Shown: positions 46,128-55,633 of the stretch, piece by piece | How the letters are laid out: every line of letters starts with the position of its first letter | How positions within the stretch are numbered: the stretch's first letter is position 1 | From: Kuschelorhynchus macadamiae | Lineage: Eukaryota; Arthropoda; Insecta; Coleoptera; Curculionidae | Assembly: GCA_030620095.1 (NCBI GenBank) | Contig: JAUTXW010000952.1 | Location: 954,501 to 1,018,500 of the forward strand | DNA: 64,000 bases | Direction of reading: 5' to 3' | Made by a program: the position numbers and the translations under genes | Notes under the pieces: model-generated | Seen by the model: only the letters and a program-made list of their open reading frames with translations | Database searches by the model: none | What the model was told of the DNA's origin: nothing

Positions 46128-46594
46128 TCCAAGGCCTACTTCGATGTAAACCAAAAACACCTAATATTTTCGTTATTTTTGAAAATAAGTACCTACAACT
46201 TTATATCACTGAAAAGGGCTAAACGCGAGCATTTTTTATAATTTATAGCCAACTATGATTTCCATTTGAAAAAAAAAGTTTTGCCTATTTATGATAAAAC
46301 GGACAACTATAGAAAAAATCTGAGTACGCCACTGGATTGCACATAAAAAAGTGCCTTTAGAATGTCTTTGCAGAATGTTAATATTCCGCAAAATAAAAAA
46401 GTTATGGACAATTTTCAAAATGGCCGAAAATTGAAAAACGCCCCATATCTCAGTTGGCAGTGAAAATATCGGCAGGCGGTTTTTGCCATTAAACATTTCT
46501 CAGAAATCGAGCCCATGACACCTAAGTCAGTTTTGCTCTATCAAGTCAGGAAATAGGTTTTCTCTGTTAAAACAGACCAATTTCGACCACCCGG
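46128..46594. repeat. Right terminal inverted repeat of the mariner-like element
   Basis: Inverse copy of 44233-44698. The open frame at 46236-46496 lies within it and is non-coding. Confidence 0.88.
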
Positions 46595-47345
46595 TACTTC
46601 TGCCACTCATATAATATACTCGTGATAAGTTTTTTTACTGCCACTCATTGGGTGGAGCCTAACCCCAGCAGGATCAAAGCTGCAATGTCGTGAAGCGTAG
46701 TATCAGCTTTAATGTTTTTTTACATTGCCTTCCTCAACATGATTTTTTTTCACGGATAGTCAACATTATTCTAAACGTCAAAAACAAATCCTGCTATTCC
46801 TGCCACGAGTCAAGGCTTTGACCAGAGCAAATAATTTTTTTTTTCGTTTTTTCAATCTAGATATCTCCTTAACTATAACTAATATTATAAAAATGTATTT
46901 AACTTTTATTTACGATTTGTCTGGTGGTCTTTAAAATTGCTGTCACAAATTTAATAATAAAAATAAATAATATTATTAACTTTTTGAAATTTTTAGTTTT
47001 TTAATAATAATAAATAAAATAAAATAATAAATTTAACTTTTTGAAATTTTTAGTTTTTTAAATCCACTTTTTTGTATTTTGCCCACCCTGTATATCTGAC
47101 ATAATGTTAATACTGTCAAAACTACTTTTTCTTCAATCACCAACAAATAAAATAGCACCGTCAAACCTGTTTTTTCTTCTATCACCAACTTCTATCAAGA
47201 ATAAAATATTCTTAGGAATGAATAATAAAATCACTTCTCATATGTAGCATTCTTTTTTGGACATACTGTACATGAGTGGCAGGTGTACTTAGCACCATGC
47301 GTGAGGTGGTAGATCTTTTTTGATCATTTTAGAGTTTAAATCGTT

Positions 47346-48194
47346 TGGATAATCAATTTGTAACACTAAGACTATTTTTTCATATACAGTGTGGCCCAAA
47401 TTGGGCAAACATGTATGGGTATCTTGGAAACTATAAGAGATAGAAAATTAGTTAAATGGAGAAAGTTGTAGAACATTCAATTGCCAATTCAATATCTACT
47501 TTGAAAAAAAAAAGAGAAATTTGCATTTTTCTGAAAAGTGCTAATTTTTGTATTTTAAAATTTGCAAAAACATTATTAAAGCAACTTTTTGGCCGCGATG
47601 CATTCGTGTATTCTGTTTTTAATTCTGACTTCGGAATTCGGTTATGAGATAACATCATCAAGTTCTTTTTTTCTTAGGGCGACCATTTTCATTTAACATG
47701 ATGTATAGCACTTTATTTTATTTTTATGTCAAAACACCACAAAGTACATTTTACGCTGGGGGGCCATGACTACGTAGGCTATTTATAGTAAAAACAATTG
47801 CCTAATGCGTCGGAGTCAGTTACAACTCTGCAAAACATTGTTCACATAAATATTTGATTTCACTTTTTATTTTGTTAGTGATTGTTTTTTATTAATTTTT
47901 GTATTAACTATAACTTTTAAAAATGACCATAAGACATATCTGTAAAAAAAAATTGATGTTAGAAATGTAATAGGAATACAAATTTACCACCGCCAGTTAT
48001 TTAGAACTCTATTCTGAGAAGCCACCAGTCAAGCCAAAGATTATCCGCGAGTTTTGAAAAGCCAAAGCCAAAGGGCCATTAAAGAACATTTTAATGCAAA
48101 TATACTCCTAAATATTTACATAATAGCTAAATAACACAATAAAATACTTTTAACTATAATATTAACCTAAACTAGTCAAAATGGCGGTCATTTT
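47346..48194. other. Unassigned sequence with decayed transposon motifs
   Basis: ATACAGTGTGGCCCAAATTG at 47384 is a variant of the recurrent end motif, followed by TATCTTGGAAACTATAAGAG. Paired frames on both strands at 47452-47661 have no known domain. No gene recognised. Confidence 0.4.
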
Positions 48195-48490
48195 TATTAA
48201 TGTATTTTTTTTAAACAGTTCTAATTACCTTGCGAAGGTTGTTTCATTTTATATTATTTAAGACATCCCGAACTCTCTCTAATTGTTCTATAGTTGCAAG
48301 AGGCTCAAACTCGGACACTTCATTTATAACATATCTCGAAAGATAAAAATCAAAGGTGTAATATCCGGGGACCTCGGTGGCCAATTTATACTAACGCGGT
48401 TTGCGACAACCTTATTGTTAAACACTTGTGTTAATAGATCTTGAACTCCCCGAGTATTATTTGCTGGGCACCTATCCTGTTAAAACCACA
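48195..48490 (-). pseudogene. Mariner-like transposase C-terminal fragment
   Basis: In shifting frames on the minus strand: CPANNTRGVQDLLTQVF, NKVVANRVSINWPPRSPDIT, PL, then FYL.RYVINEVSEFEPLATI and EQLERVRDVLNNI. WPPRSPD.TPL.FYL is the block carrying the third catalytic residue in mariner-like families; the D after PL is damaged. It resembles, but is not a copy of, the 45 kb transposase. No ends recognised. Confidence 0.7.
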
Positions 48491-48651
48491 CATTATTCAG
48501 CACTTGTTACACACATATACATGACTGTTAAACACATTACCCTTCTTTCACGCGCAATCGGATAAAAACTATCCGTAATGACAAAACTGGTTGAAAAAAC
48601 CGCTATGGATTTCAAAAGAGTTGAGTTAGAGTAAAAAACAGATCAAAGCTA

Positions 48652-50032
48652 ACATTATTTGATAGTATGTGGTATTAACAATTTAAACAATATCGCATAT
48701 CTATATCACTAACAATAATAATAATTAGAAAAATATATTTTTGTTAGGCTTGGAGCATATTAATTGGGCCATAAACGCACGCGCGTGATTACTTAGTGTC
48801 ATCTGATACAAACTTTATTAAAGTAAATATCTAATCGAGTAGGCCTTGAAAATAGTTGAAAACAAAGATGGCATTAATATTTGAGACTTTGAAACTGTTT
48901 AGTTGTCAAAATGGTTCGCGGAAAAGCACTCTCGTATGATATGCGAAATTCCATTATTAGTGCCCACAAAAATGGTTTCTCTAGACATAGTATTGCAAAA
49001 TATTTAAACATTCCTCAAGAGACAACAAAAAATATTATTTCCCAATTCAAAAAAGCGGAAATGTTCAGTTAAAAGCGAAGTCTGGCCGTCCTTCGAAAAT
49101 TACAGAAAGAGTTAAGCGGGCTCTCCGTACACTTATTAAACAAGATCGTTGAGCATCATTACGGGAGTTAGTTGTAAAATGGGCAGATGCATTTTAAAAG
49201 ACACCTGCTTGAGAAATATGAAGAAAATGGGATATCGCTTCTACAAAGTAAGTTTATAGCAAAATACAAAAAAAACAAATTTAAACGTTTTTATTTTATG
49301 CCAAGGAAAAACCGCTTTTGTCGCAAAAACAAAAAAGAAATCGATTTTTATGGCCAAAGGAGCATAAAAGCTGGTCACAACGTCATTGGGATTCCGTTAT
49401 ATGGAGCGATGAGTCTAAATTTGATGTATTGGTGATTCACGAAGTCGAATCCAGGGGAGGTATATCATAGAGACTGCCTCAAAAGAAAGTTAAATTTCCA
49501 GCCCCTATCATGGTATGGGGATGTATGTCTTCACAAGGGGTTGGTCGTCTTCTTTTTATTAATGGTTCCGCACGCATGCATGCAATGCTGCAAAGTATAA
49601 GTCAATTTTACAAGAAGAATTAATTCCTTCTATTGATGAGATTCAGTTGCCAGTACCGTACCGCCAAAACCATAACATTCTGGCTGCAAAAAATGAATAT
49701 TCTTGTTTTGGCCATCTAGTAGCCCCGACTTATCGCCTATCGAAACGCTATGGCATCAAATGAAAAAACTCTACGAAACAGTTCCGTCCACGCCATTCAC
49801 GAATTAAAGGACAAAAATTCAGGAAATCTGGGATAACTTCCAACCAAAATATTGTAAAACGTTAGTAGACACCATGCAAGCAAGATTTGATGCAGTTATA
49901 AAACAAAAAGGTGACTGTCCAATTAATACGCAACAAGCCTAACAAAAATATTTTTTCTCATTATTATTGGTAGTGATGTAGATAAGGAATATTGTTGATT
50001 AATTGTTAATACCACATACTATCAAATAAACG
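48652..50032 (+). mobile_element. Tc1-like transposon, decayed
   Basis: ACATTATTTGATAGTATGTG at the left and the inverse CACATACTATCAAATAAACG at the right are flanked by TA (48650-48651 and 50033-50034). The inverted ends extend about 100 bp, both running into a GTTAGGCTT / AAGCCTAAC block. A Tc1-like transposase with many frameshifts fills the space. The element is 1381 bp, a usual size for Tc1-like elements. Confidence 0.92.
48911..49942 (+). pseudogene. Tc1-like transposase, many frameshifts
   Basis: The start is clear: MVRGKALSYDMRNSIISAHK, NGFSRHSIAKYLNIPQETTK, a helix-turn-helix typical of Tc1-like proteins, then, in another frame, KAKSGRPSKITERVKRALRT. Further on come VIWSDESKFDVLG (first catalytic D), a WYGDV-like and SSQGVGRL remnant, ILQEELIPSIDEIQLP, and WPSSSPDLSPIETLWHQMKK with the catalytic E. 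The tail reads IQEIWDNFQPKYCKTLVDTM. The QDN-type block with the second D is damaged. Family length is about 340 residues, and the span here agrees. Confidence 0.88.
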
Positions 50033-50034
50033 TA

Positions 50035-51344
50035 GTTGTATTTGTTGAATTTATGTCATGTACATACAATAAATACTAGGTAACAAAAATAAATATCTCT
50101 TATGTATTCCTTTGGTCCAATACATATGCGACTGGGCTCGTATTACGATTTTCCTAAATTAAAATTGACAATTAACAATTAAGCACAAACTTTCCCAAAA
50201 AAACCTTACCTCATGTTTTAATCTTATGTGTGCTCTATTAGCAAAAAAATTACAGAATAACGCTCTGATTTGACAATACATATTGTCAACTAATACTCCA
50301 GTCTAATATATTATTTGAATAGATTTGATCAGACTATTAACCAATTGTTTAAACATAATATAAAGTAATTAACATTGAACTTGAAATAGCTGCTGTCAGT
50401 AAGCATTATTTTAATTATAAATAGGGACGCGATTTCCATTATCTCCAGACTTTACTTGTTATTTAACCTCCTCTAATTATCTGCGGCATTAGCTCCTGGT
50501 GCGACCCCATATCAAATGATAAGCACCTATCCTTATAGCGTTTGCTATTCTTTAAGTTCCTGAAGTACTTAATTATTATTTGTAAAGTTCTAATACTAAA
50601 TCTACCTGTTGGCTATTCAAAACTCTGCAGCCAGTTGTACTAACAAAAGCCAAGCGAATATATAGCTCTTGTTTAATGAACTAAGAATTTTATTCTTCGA
50701 AAACCACTTGAGCTACGCAACCCATTCCCACAAAAGGCAGTTTCTTTTATGACAATACAGTAAACAGATTTGAAAGTAGTTTTGCTAATATAATTTTCAA
50801 AATTATAAAATGAAGAACAAAACAGCCATAAAATAAAAATCGACTTTTAAAATTTTAAGTTATAGAAAAGCTAGAAATAAGGTTAAAATGTGGCGATGAA
50901 TCACTTCATTTACTGTGCTCTTCATTTGAAGAGGAATTCATCCCACACCAATATCAAAATACATATGAACATACATCTACACAAAAACGATTCCGGTTTT
51001 AAAACAACTGAGAGCATGGTTAGATCACCGAACATTAACATGACAAGAACACAGTCCGTCGGAAACTTTTACGTTGTGCTTACAAAAACGCGCTGACGAA
51101 TCCGAGAAATGCATACCTCTGTGCAGTTTACGAGGTTTATGCAAACCGCTAGCCATTAAAAAGAATACACGTTCACTTACCGGGGTGATTTAAAAACGAG
51201 CTCAAAAACATCTATCTATAATTTTTATTGTAACCTATTTTGCTTTATATGTATTAAAAGAAAAACGGAGAAAACGTCAAATTGTTTAATTAATAGATCT
51301 TAATATAATTATAAAAAAACTGTTTGTAAAAAAAAGTAAAAAAT
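50035..51344. other. Unassigned sequence
   Basis: No gene recognised. The 68-codon frame at 50890-51096 includes several histidines but no regular zinc-finger spacing, so I do not call it. Confidence 0.4.
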
Positions 51345-52165
51345 AAAATTAATTTGTCAAAATTTTAATCCAAAATGGCGGCTTTATAAAGTATTTAAAA
51401 ATTCAGCCCAAAAACCTAATTGTGGTATAAAGATAAACTAGTAAACCTGTGGTACTAATTCAAGAATGCGGAACAAAACACGATTACAAATAAAATATTT
51501 GTAATCGTGAAAAAAATCACCTTCTCAAGTTTTACATATTTTCAGGTTTTAGCATCCCTAGATGCGTTGAAACGTTAAAAAAACTATTACTAACAAACTA
51601 ATTATCCAATTTCCTCAAATTTTGCACAAAAATCAAGTGTTATGAATAAACTGGTAACATTTTGGTATGAATAAAAGACAGCAAAACAAAATGGTGGCCT
51701 AATAAAATATTTAAAAAATCGGCCTGAAAAAACTACTTATTAGATTAATTTCAAATTTTGTGCAAGCAATAAATGTGATGTACAGATAAACTGGTAAAGT
51801 TCTGGTACAAATCCAAGATGGTGCAACAAAATGGCTGCCAATAATTTTGTTAAAATTCAATTGAATTACATTTTATAGAAAAACTAAATGTGATATAGGG
51901 ATAAACCTCGGTATAAATTGGCAGAATTCAACATGACGTAACAAATAGCGGTGTCAATGTAAAAAGTACTTACTGAATTTATTTTTAATTATGCCCAAAA
52001 ATCAAGTGTGGCGTAGGTAGAAACTAGTAAAATATTGATAGGAATCCAATATGATGAAAAAAATGGCACCCAATAAAAATGTTTAAAAGATATTAATGAC
52101 TATTATACTAAACTAAATTGGGCTTCACTATTCCTAATAAAAGAAAAGATTCATAACGAGGGAAG
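51345..52165 (+). repeat. ATGGCGGC-motif repeat, copy 6
   Basis: CAAAATGGCGGCTTTAT (51372), AAAATGGTGGCCTAATAAA (51688), AAGATGGTGCAACAAAATGG (51814) and AAAATGGCACCCAATAAA (52062) head successive units. The terminal module TTTTAGCATCCCTAGATG lies at 51556. The right end carries AACTAAATTGGGCTTCACTA and AAGATTCATAACGAGGG, linking this family to the 414-bp tandem repeat at 2 kb. Confidence 0.78.
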
Positions 52166-52285
52166 TTCCGGCTAGAGACAATTTACGGATTTTTTAATAG
52201 ATTGCCAGTAATGTAAACACTACAGCATTGCCGTCCGTACTTGAAAGATTTATATAGTCGCACACACTTTTAAAGAACTATTTTT

Positions 52286-52590
52286 GTCATTGTACATAGA
52301 TATTTTTATATTCTTCAATTATATCAGGAGTTACATTAACCAAAACTTTATTAATATCTTGGATACATTTTGCACCTTCAACCTCATTAAGATATTTTTG
52401 AGTAAATAATTTCTTGAGTGCCTTATAAAATAGTATTGGGGTTGGATTTCTCGAATTTCCGCCACAATTTCTTATCAGGACAAAAAAAAATCCAGGCAAT
52501 CCTGATTAAGGTTTCTTGTTAAAAGAAATAAATAATTTTTGGGTTTTAATGTTTCCCATAAAGGTAGAACGGAGTTAATCGTAATTTTCC
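52286..52590 (-). pseudogene. P-element/THAP9-type transposase C-terminus
   Basis: On the minus strand, INSVLPLWETLKPKNYLFLL, TRNLNQDCLDFFFVLIRNCG, GNSRNPTPILFYKALKKLFT, then EGAKCIQDINKVL and a stop near 52287. QDCLE.FF..IR..GG...NPTP..F..AFKKLF is the hallmark end of P-element-like (THAP9-type) transposases. The frame is clean for about 95 codons; upstream sequence is lost. No P-type inverted repeats are visible. Confidence 0.9.
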
Positions 52591-52926
52591 AGCTATTTAC
52601 CAAACACAAAATACTAAGTAAATTGGTAAAAGCTTATTTTAATTAAAAAAAAATAAAAAATTAGTTTCACGCCGCGCGCCGGCAAATATAAAGACAATTG
52701 GTATATATTAATGTTTGGTGGTATATTTTAATATTTTATTATACAACGGACAACCGGTTTATGCATCTCGCCCGGCCGGGACTTCGAGGGCTCGAAAAAG
52801 CATAGCATCCGATATTCGAGTGAGATAGGCATATCAAGGGGAGAAACTTCGAGTGCTCCTTCTTGTCTTTCTGAGTTAATGTTCGGTGGTTAGAGCTAAT
52901 ATAGATTAAGTTAAGTTAGTCTACAC

Positions 52927-55164
52927 TGCAGGGGTGCTCAAACGGTCTATCGCGAGTGCTTTTTAAGTAGATCTCGAGAAGAAAATTTTTTTTAATAAGT
53001 AGGTACTTAACTAAACTACAAAAATTTATCAAGTAATAAAATAACACCCTGCTAGCGGCAAAAGGCGGCTTTATCAAAGGAACGCGCGGTACTTGTCAAA
53101 GAAAAGCCGCGTTTTTTATTCTTGCCGCTTTTCTAGAAATTTCGGGCGGCGCGTTTGATGGGAACATTCGAGACTTTCGTTCACGCCGATTTAAATGTTG
53201 CGCCTGCAGGAATTGGAGTCATTCTGAATTGCAACTTGAAGGCAATACTACGTCGATACAAAGTTTAGTATTAAATAGTACAAAATGAATTCAGCGAAGA
53301 ATAAAAACGTATCATGTTAATAACGATTGAGAGGAAGAATTTTTGTTTTGTATGGTGAAGGGTAAGTGAATTTGTCTTATTTGTCGTGCGTCAGCTGCAA
53401 TACCTAAGCGTGGTAACTTAGAGAGGCATCAAAAAACGGTTCATAAAAACTATGAAAAGGATTTTCCGCCACAGAGTGAATTAAGAAAACGAAAAGTACG
53501 TGATTTGATATCTCGTTTGAAAAAAGAACAAACCATGTTCAAAAGACCAGCCAAACAATCAAAAGCTGCTACGATCGCGTCATTTAAAATATTTCATATA
53601 TTGGCGAAACACAAGAAACCATTCGAAGATGGATCGGTTGTGAAGGAAGCATTTATTAAAGCGGGTGAGACTTTATTTGGAGATTTTAAAAATAAAAGAG
53701 AAATCATGTCTGCTATTAGAGAACTTCAGTTATCTCGTCCGACTGTCACAAGGCGTATTGAAGTCATGAGTCAGGACATGGCAGATAAACTAAAAAAATG
53801 ATATCATGGAATGTACATACTTTTCTTTACAGTTCGACGAATCCAACGATATGACAGACACTGCCCAGCTGTGTATTTTTATTCGAATGGTATTCAATGA
53901 CATGTTGGCTAAGGAAGAATTTTTGACAATCATTCCTCTGAAGGGGAAGACCCGTGGCGAAGATATATATGACGTTTTCTTCAATTTTGTAAAAAACTAC
54001 TAGAGTTCTTCACACGCACGTCAGGTGGTTGAGTCGCGGAAAATTCCTAGAAAGGTTTCAAGAATTATTGCCCGAAATAACAGCTTATCTAGACAAAAGA
54101 GGTGATGACACTCAGATGTTGAAAAACGAAACATGGCTGACTGATTTGGCATTTTTGACTGACATCACAATGCACTTAAACACCATTAACTTGGAGCTTC
54201 AAGGTAAAGGAAAAACTGTTGAGATGATTAGCGCAGTAAACGCATTCAAAAGTAAATTGCAACATATGATAGATCAACTGAAAAGAAAGGATCTGAAACA
54301 TTTTCCGTCTTTGAAAGCAAGGATTCCTCAGTTGAATTATGATACGTATGAGGCTGAATTATCAAATATTTTGGGACAATTCGAAATGCGTTTTTATGAT
54401 TGTAGTAAATTGGCAAATGTAGCATCATTTATGAGTTATCCTTTTCCATGTGAAAACATTGATGAATTAGCTAGTAAAATAGCAAGTCAGTTTAATATGA
54501 ACTCATGTTCTGTTGAAAATGAATTGGTGCAGATTATATCAGATATACAACTCAAAGCTACAGCATCTATACAAATTTCTGGTGTTTTATATCTGAAGAT
54601 AAATATCCGAATCTAAGGCAAATCGCCACTCAACTGACAGCAATGTTTGGGTCAACTTACTTGTGCGAGTCTGCATTTTCTGAAATGAAGATAATTAAGT
54701 CAAAATATCGCAATCGACTAACTGACGATCATATGTCATCATGCTTGCGATTAGCATTCAGTGGTTACGTACCATCTTATGAAAAGTATGCTGAGGACAT
54801 GCAGTGCCACCCTTCAACATCCAAAGTCACTCCTTAGTTAACTTTAACACCATATGTAACTCTTTTGCTTTGTAACAACCAATAAACTCGCAATTTTGAA
54901 TAACTATGAGTTTTTTCATTGATATTGTAGAGAAGAACCTAACTACACCTAACCCAAACCTTGACTAAAATAATGTATATTGTGCGGAATGCTAATATCT
55001 ATATATGCTACGGTACACCCGACCTAGGTAGGTAGGTAGGGTGTATGTATCGTGTATCTACGACAACCCTGCATCACACATACTTGCAGCCTCTCAGAGT
55101 CGATCGGTAAGTAGTCTAAAAATATTGAGGTAGATCGCCAGCAGTTCAAGTTTGAGCACCCCTG
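52927..55164 (+). mobile_element. hAT transposon with matching ends
   Basis: The left end CAGGGGTGCTCAAAC (from 52929) and the right end GTTTGAGCACCCCTG (to 55164) are perfect 15-bp inverted repeats. GTCTACAC (52919-52926) and GTCTACAG (55165-55172) form an 8-bp target duplication with one mismatch. Two extra bases (TG) sit between it and the left end. An 8-bp duplication is diagnostic of hAT. A BED/C2H2-finger transposase gene with an internal deletion lies inside on the plus strand. Confidence 0.92.
53310..54837 (+). pseudogene. hAT transposase of the GTF2IRD2/ZBED5-like group
   Basis: Blocks in order: a zinc finger (CLICRASAAIPKRGNLERH, then KTVH; C2H2) with an in-frame TGA just before it, ELRKRKVRDLISRLKKEQTM, and DGSVVKEAFIKAGETLFGDF. 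Next are QLSRPTVTRRIEVM, a one-base shift in an A run near 53800, and YFSLQFDESNDMTDTAQLCI with the first catalytic D. A deletion of roughly 150 residues follows, then THVRWLSRGKFLERFQELLP, ETWLTDLAFLTDITMHLNTI and FGSTYLCESAFSEMKIIKSK, NRLTDDHMSSCLRLAF, the C-terminal dimerisation block. It is dead because of the stop, the shift and the deletion. Confidence 0.9.
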
Positions 55165-55439
55165 GTCTACAGAGAAACGTACAATAATGTAGTTAATGTT
55201 TTTAAATGGCTTGCTAACGCTGAACAGCGCGTAGCTCATTTTGTTCACTTATGTAAACCGTTTACCTCATTTAACTAAAATTCGCTCATTATTTCTTCTA
55301 AGTCTGTTAATTTGACAGATTTACTTTAAAATAGTTATGCGCTTTTAATTATGCGATATTTTATATTAGATTTCGTCTGCTTCGTAGGTTAAAGTTTTCT
55401 GTATAAAAATTTAAACACATTTTAAAACATAGTACTTGA

Positions 55440-55615
55440 TGATGGGATTAGACCGTGTCACATTGGAATTACTATCCGACATTTCGCCTTGCACGAGCCA
55501 TTTTCAAGGATCTTTACTCTGAACATTGAATGTTGCCTGAAGATGCCTCGCACAAACGAAGGCGAAACGTCAAATATTCAATTCCAATTTGACACGGTCT
55601 AATCCCAAAAACCAT
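55440..55615. repeat. Solo palindromic PLE terminal repeat
   Basis: The left side (GGGATTAGACCGTGTCACAT, then TCCGACATTTCGCCTTGCAC) is an inverse copy of the right side (GGCGAAACGTC, then AATTTGACACGGTCTAATCC). It contains no coding sequence, only two PLE ends facing each other with about 90 bp between. The piggyBac element begins 18 bp further right. Confidence 0.75.
55537..55571 (+). ncRNA. Hammerhead-ribozyme-like core in a PLE repeat (candidate)
   Basis: CTGAAGATGCCTCG, a short loop, then CGAAGGCGAAACGTC: both halves of the hammerhead core around a GCCT/AGGC stem. This is the same arrangement as at 17420-17454. GTCAAAT and ATTTGAC just downstream can pair as a possible stem III, but the cleavage triplet is not in the canonical place and an extra T follows the CTGAAGA half. 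Confidence 0.35.
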
Positions 55616-55633
55616 GATTTGTTAATATTTTAA

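Larger units (their letters stand above)
44233..46594 (-). mobile_element. Mariner-like (DD41D-type) transposon with about 466-bp inverted repeats
   Basis: TA at 44231-44232 and 46595-46596 flanks a 2362-bp element whose ends are CAAGGTGGTCGAAATTGGTC at the left and inverted GACCAATTTCGACCACCCGG at the right. The inverted similarity is very high and continues for about 466 bp on each side (44233-44698 and 46128-46594). The arms share blocks such as ACTGCCAACTGAGATAT and ATCGAAGTAGGC. The transposase lies between the arms on the minus strand. High arm identity and a nearly whole gene suggest a fairly young insertion. Its neighbours are far more decayed. Confidence 0.92.
44150..47345. repeat. 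Outer inverted-repeat element that hosts the mariner-like insertion
   Basis: The left piece (44190-44230: TTAATGATCAAAAAAGG, CCACCTCCCGCACGGTGC) is matched in inverse by 47298-47335 (GCACCATGCGTGAGGTGG, CTTTTTTGATCATTTT). CTGCCACTCATATAATA at 46603 is matched by ATGAGTGGCAG at 47273. The two parts look like one palindromic or MITE-like element into which the 44233-46594 transposon jumped. Its own interior on the right (46630-47290) contains a CCACCCTGTATATCTGACAT motif and no gene. Confidence 0.5.

Noticed and set aside
46236..46496. 86-codon open frame
   Set aside because: It lies wholly in the right inverted repeat of the mariner-like element, and its mirror in the left repeat has no such role.
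50890..51096. C2H2 zinc-finger fragment
   Set aside because: Histidines are present but the paired cysteines and spacing are not.
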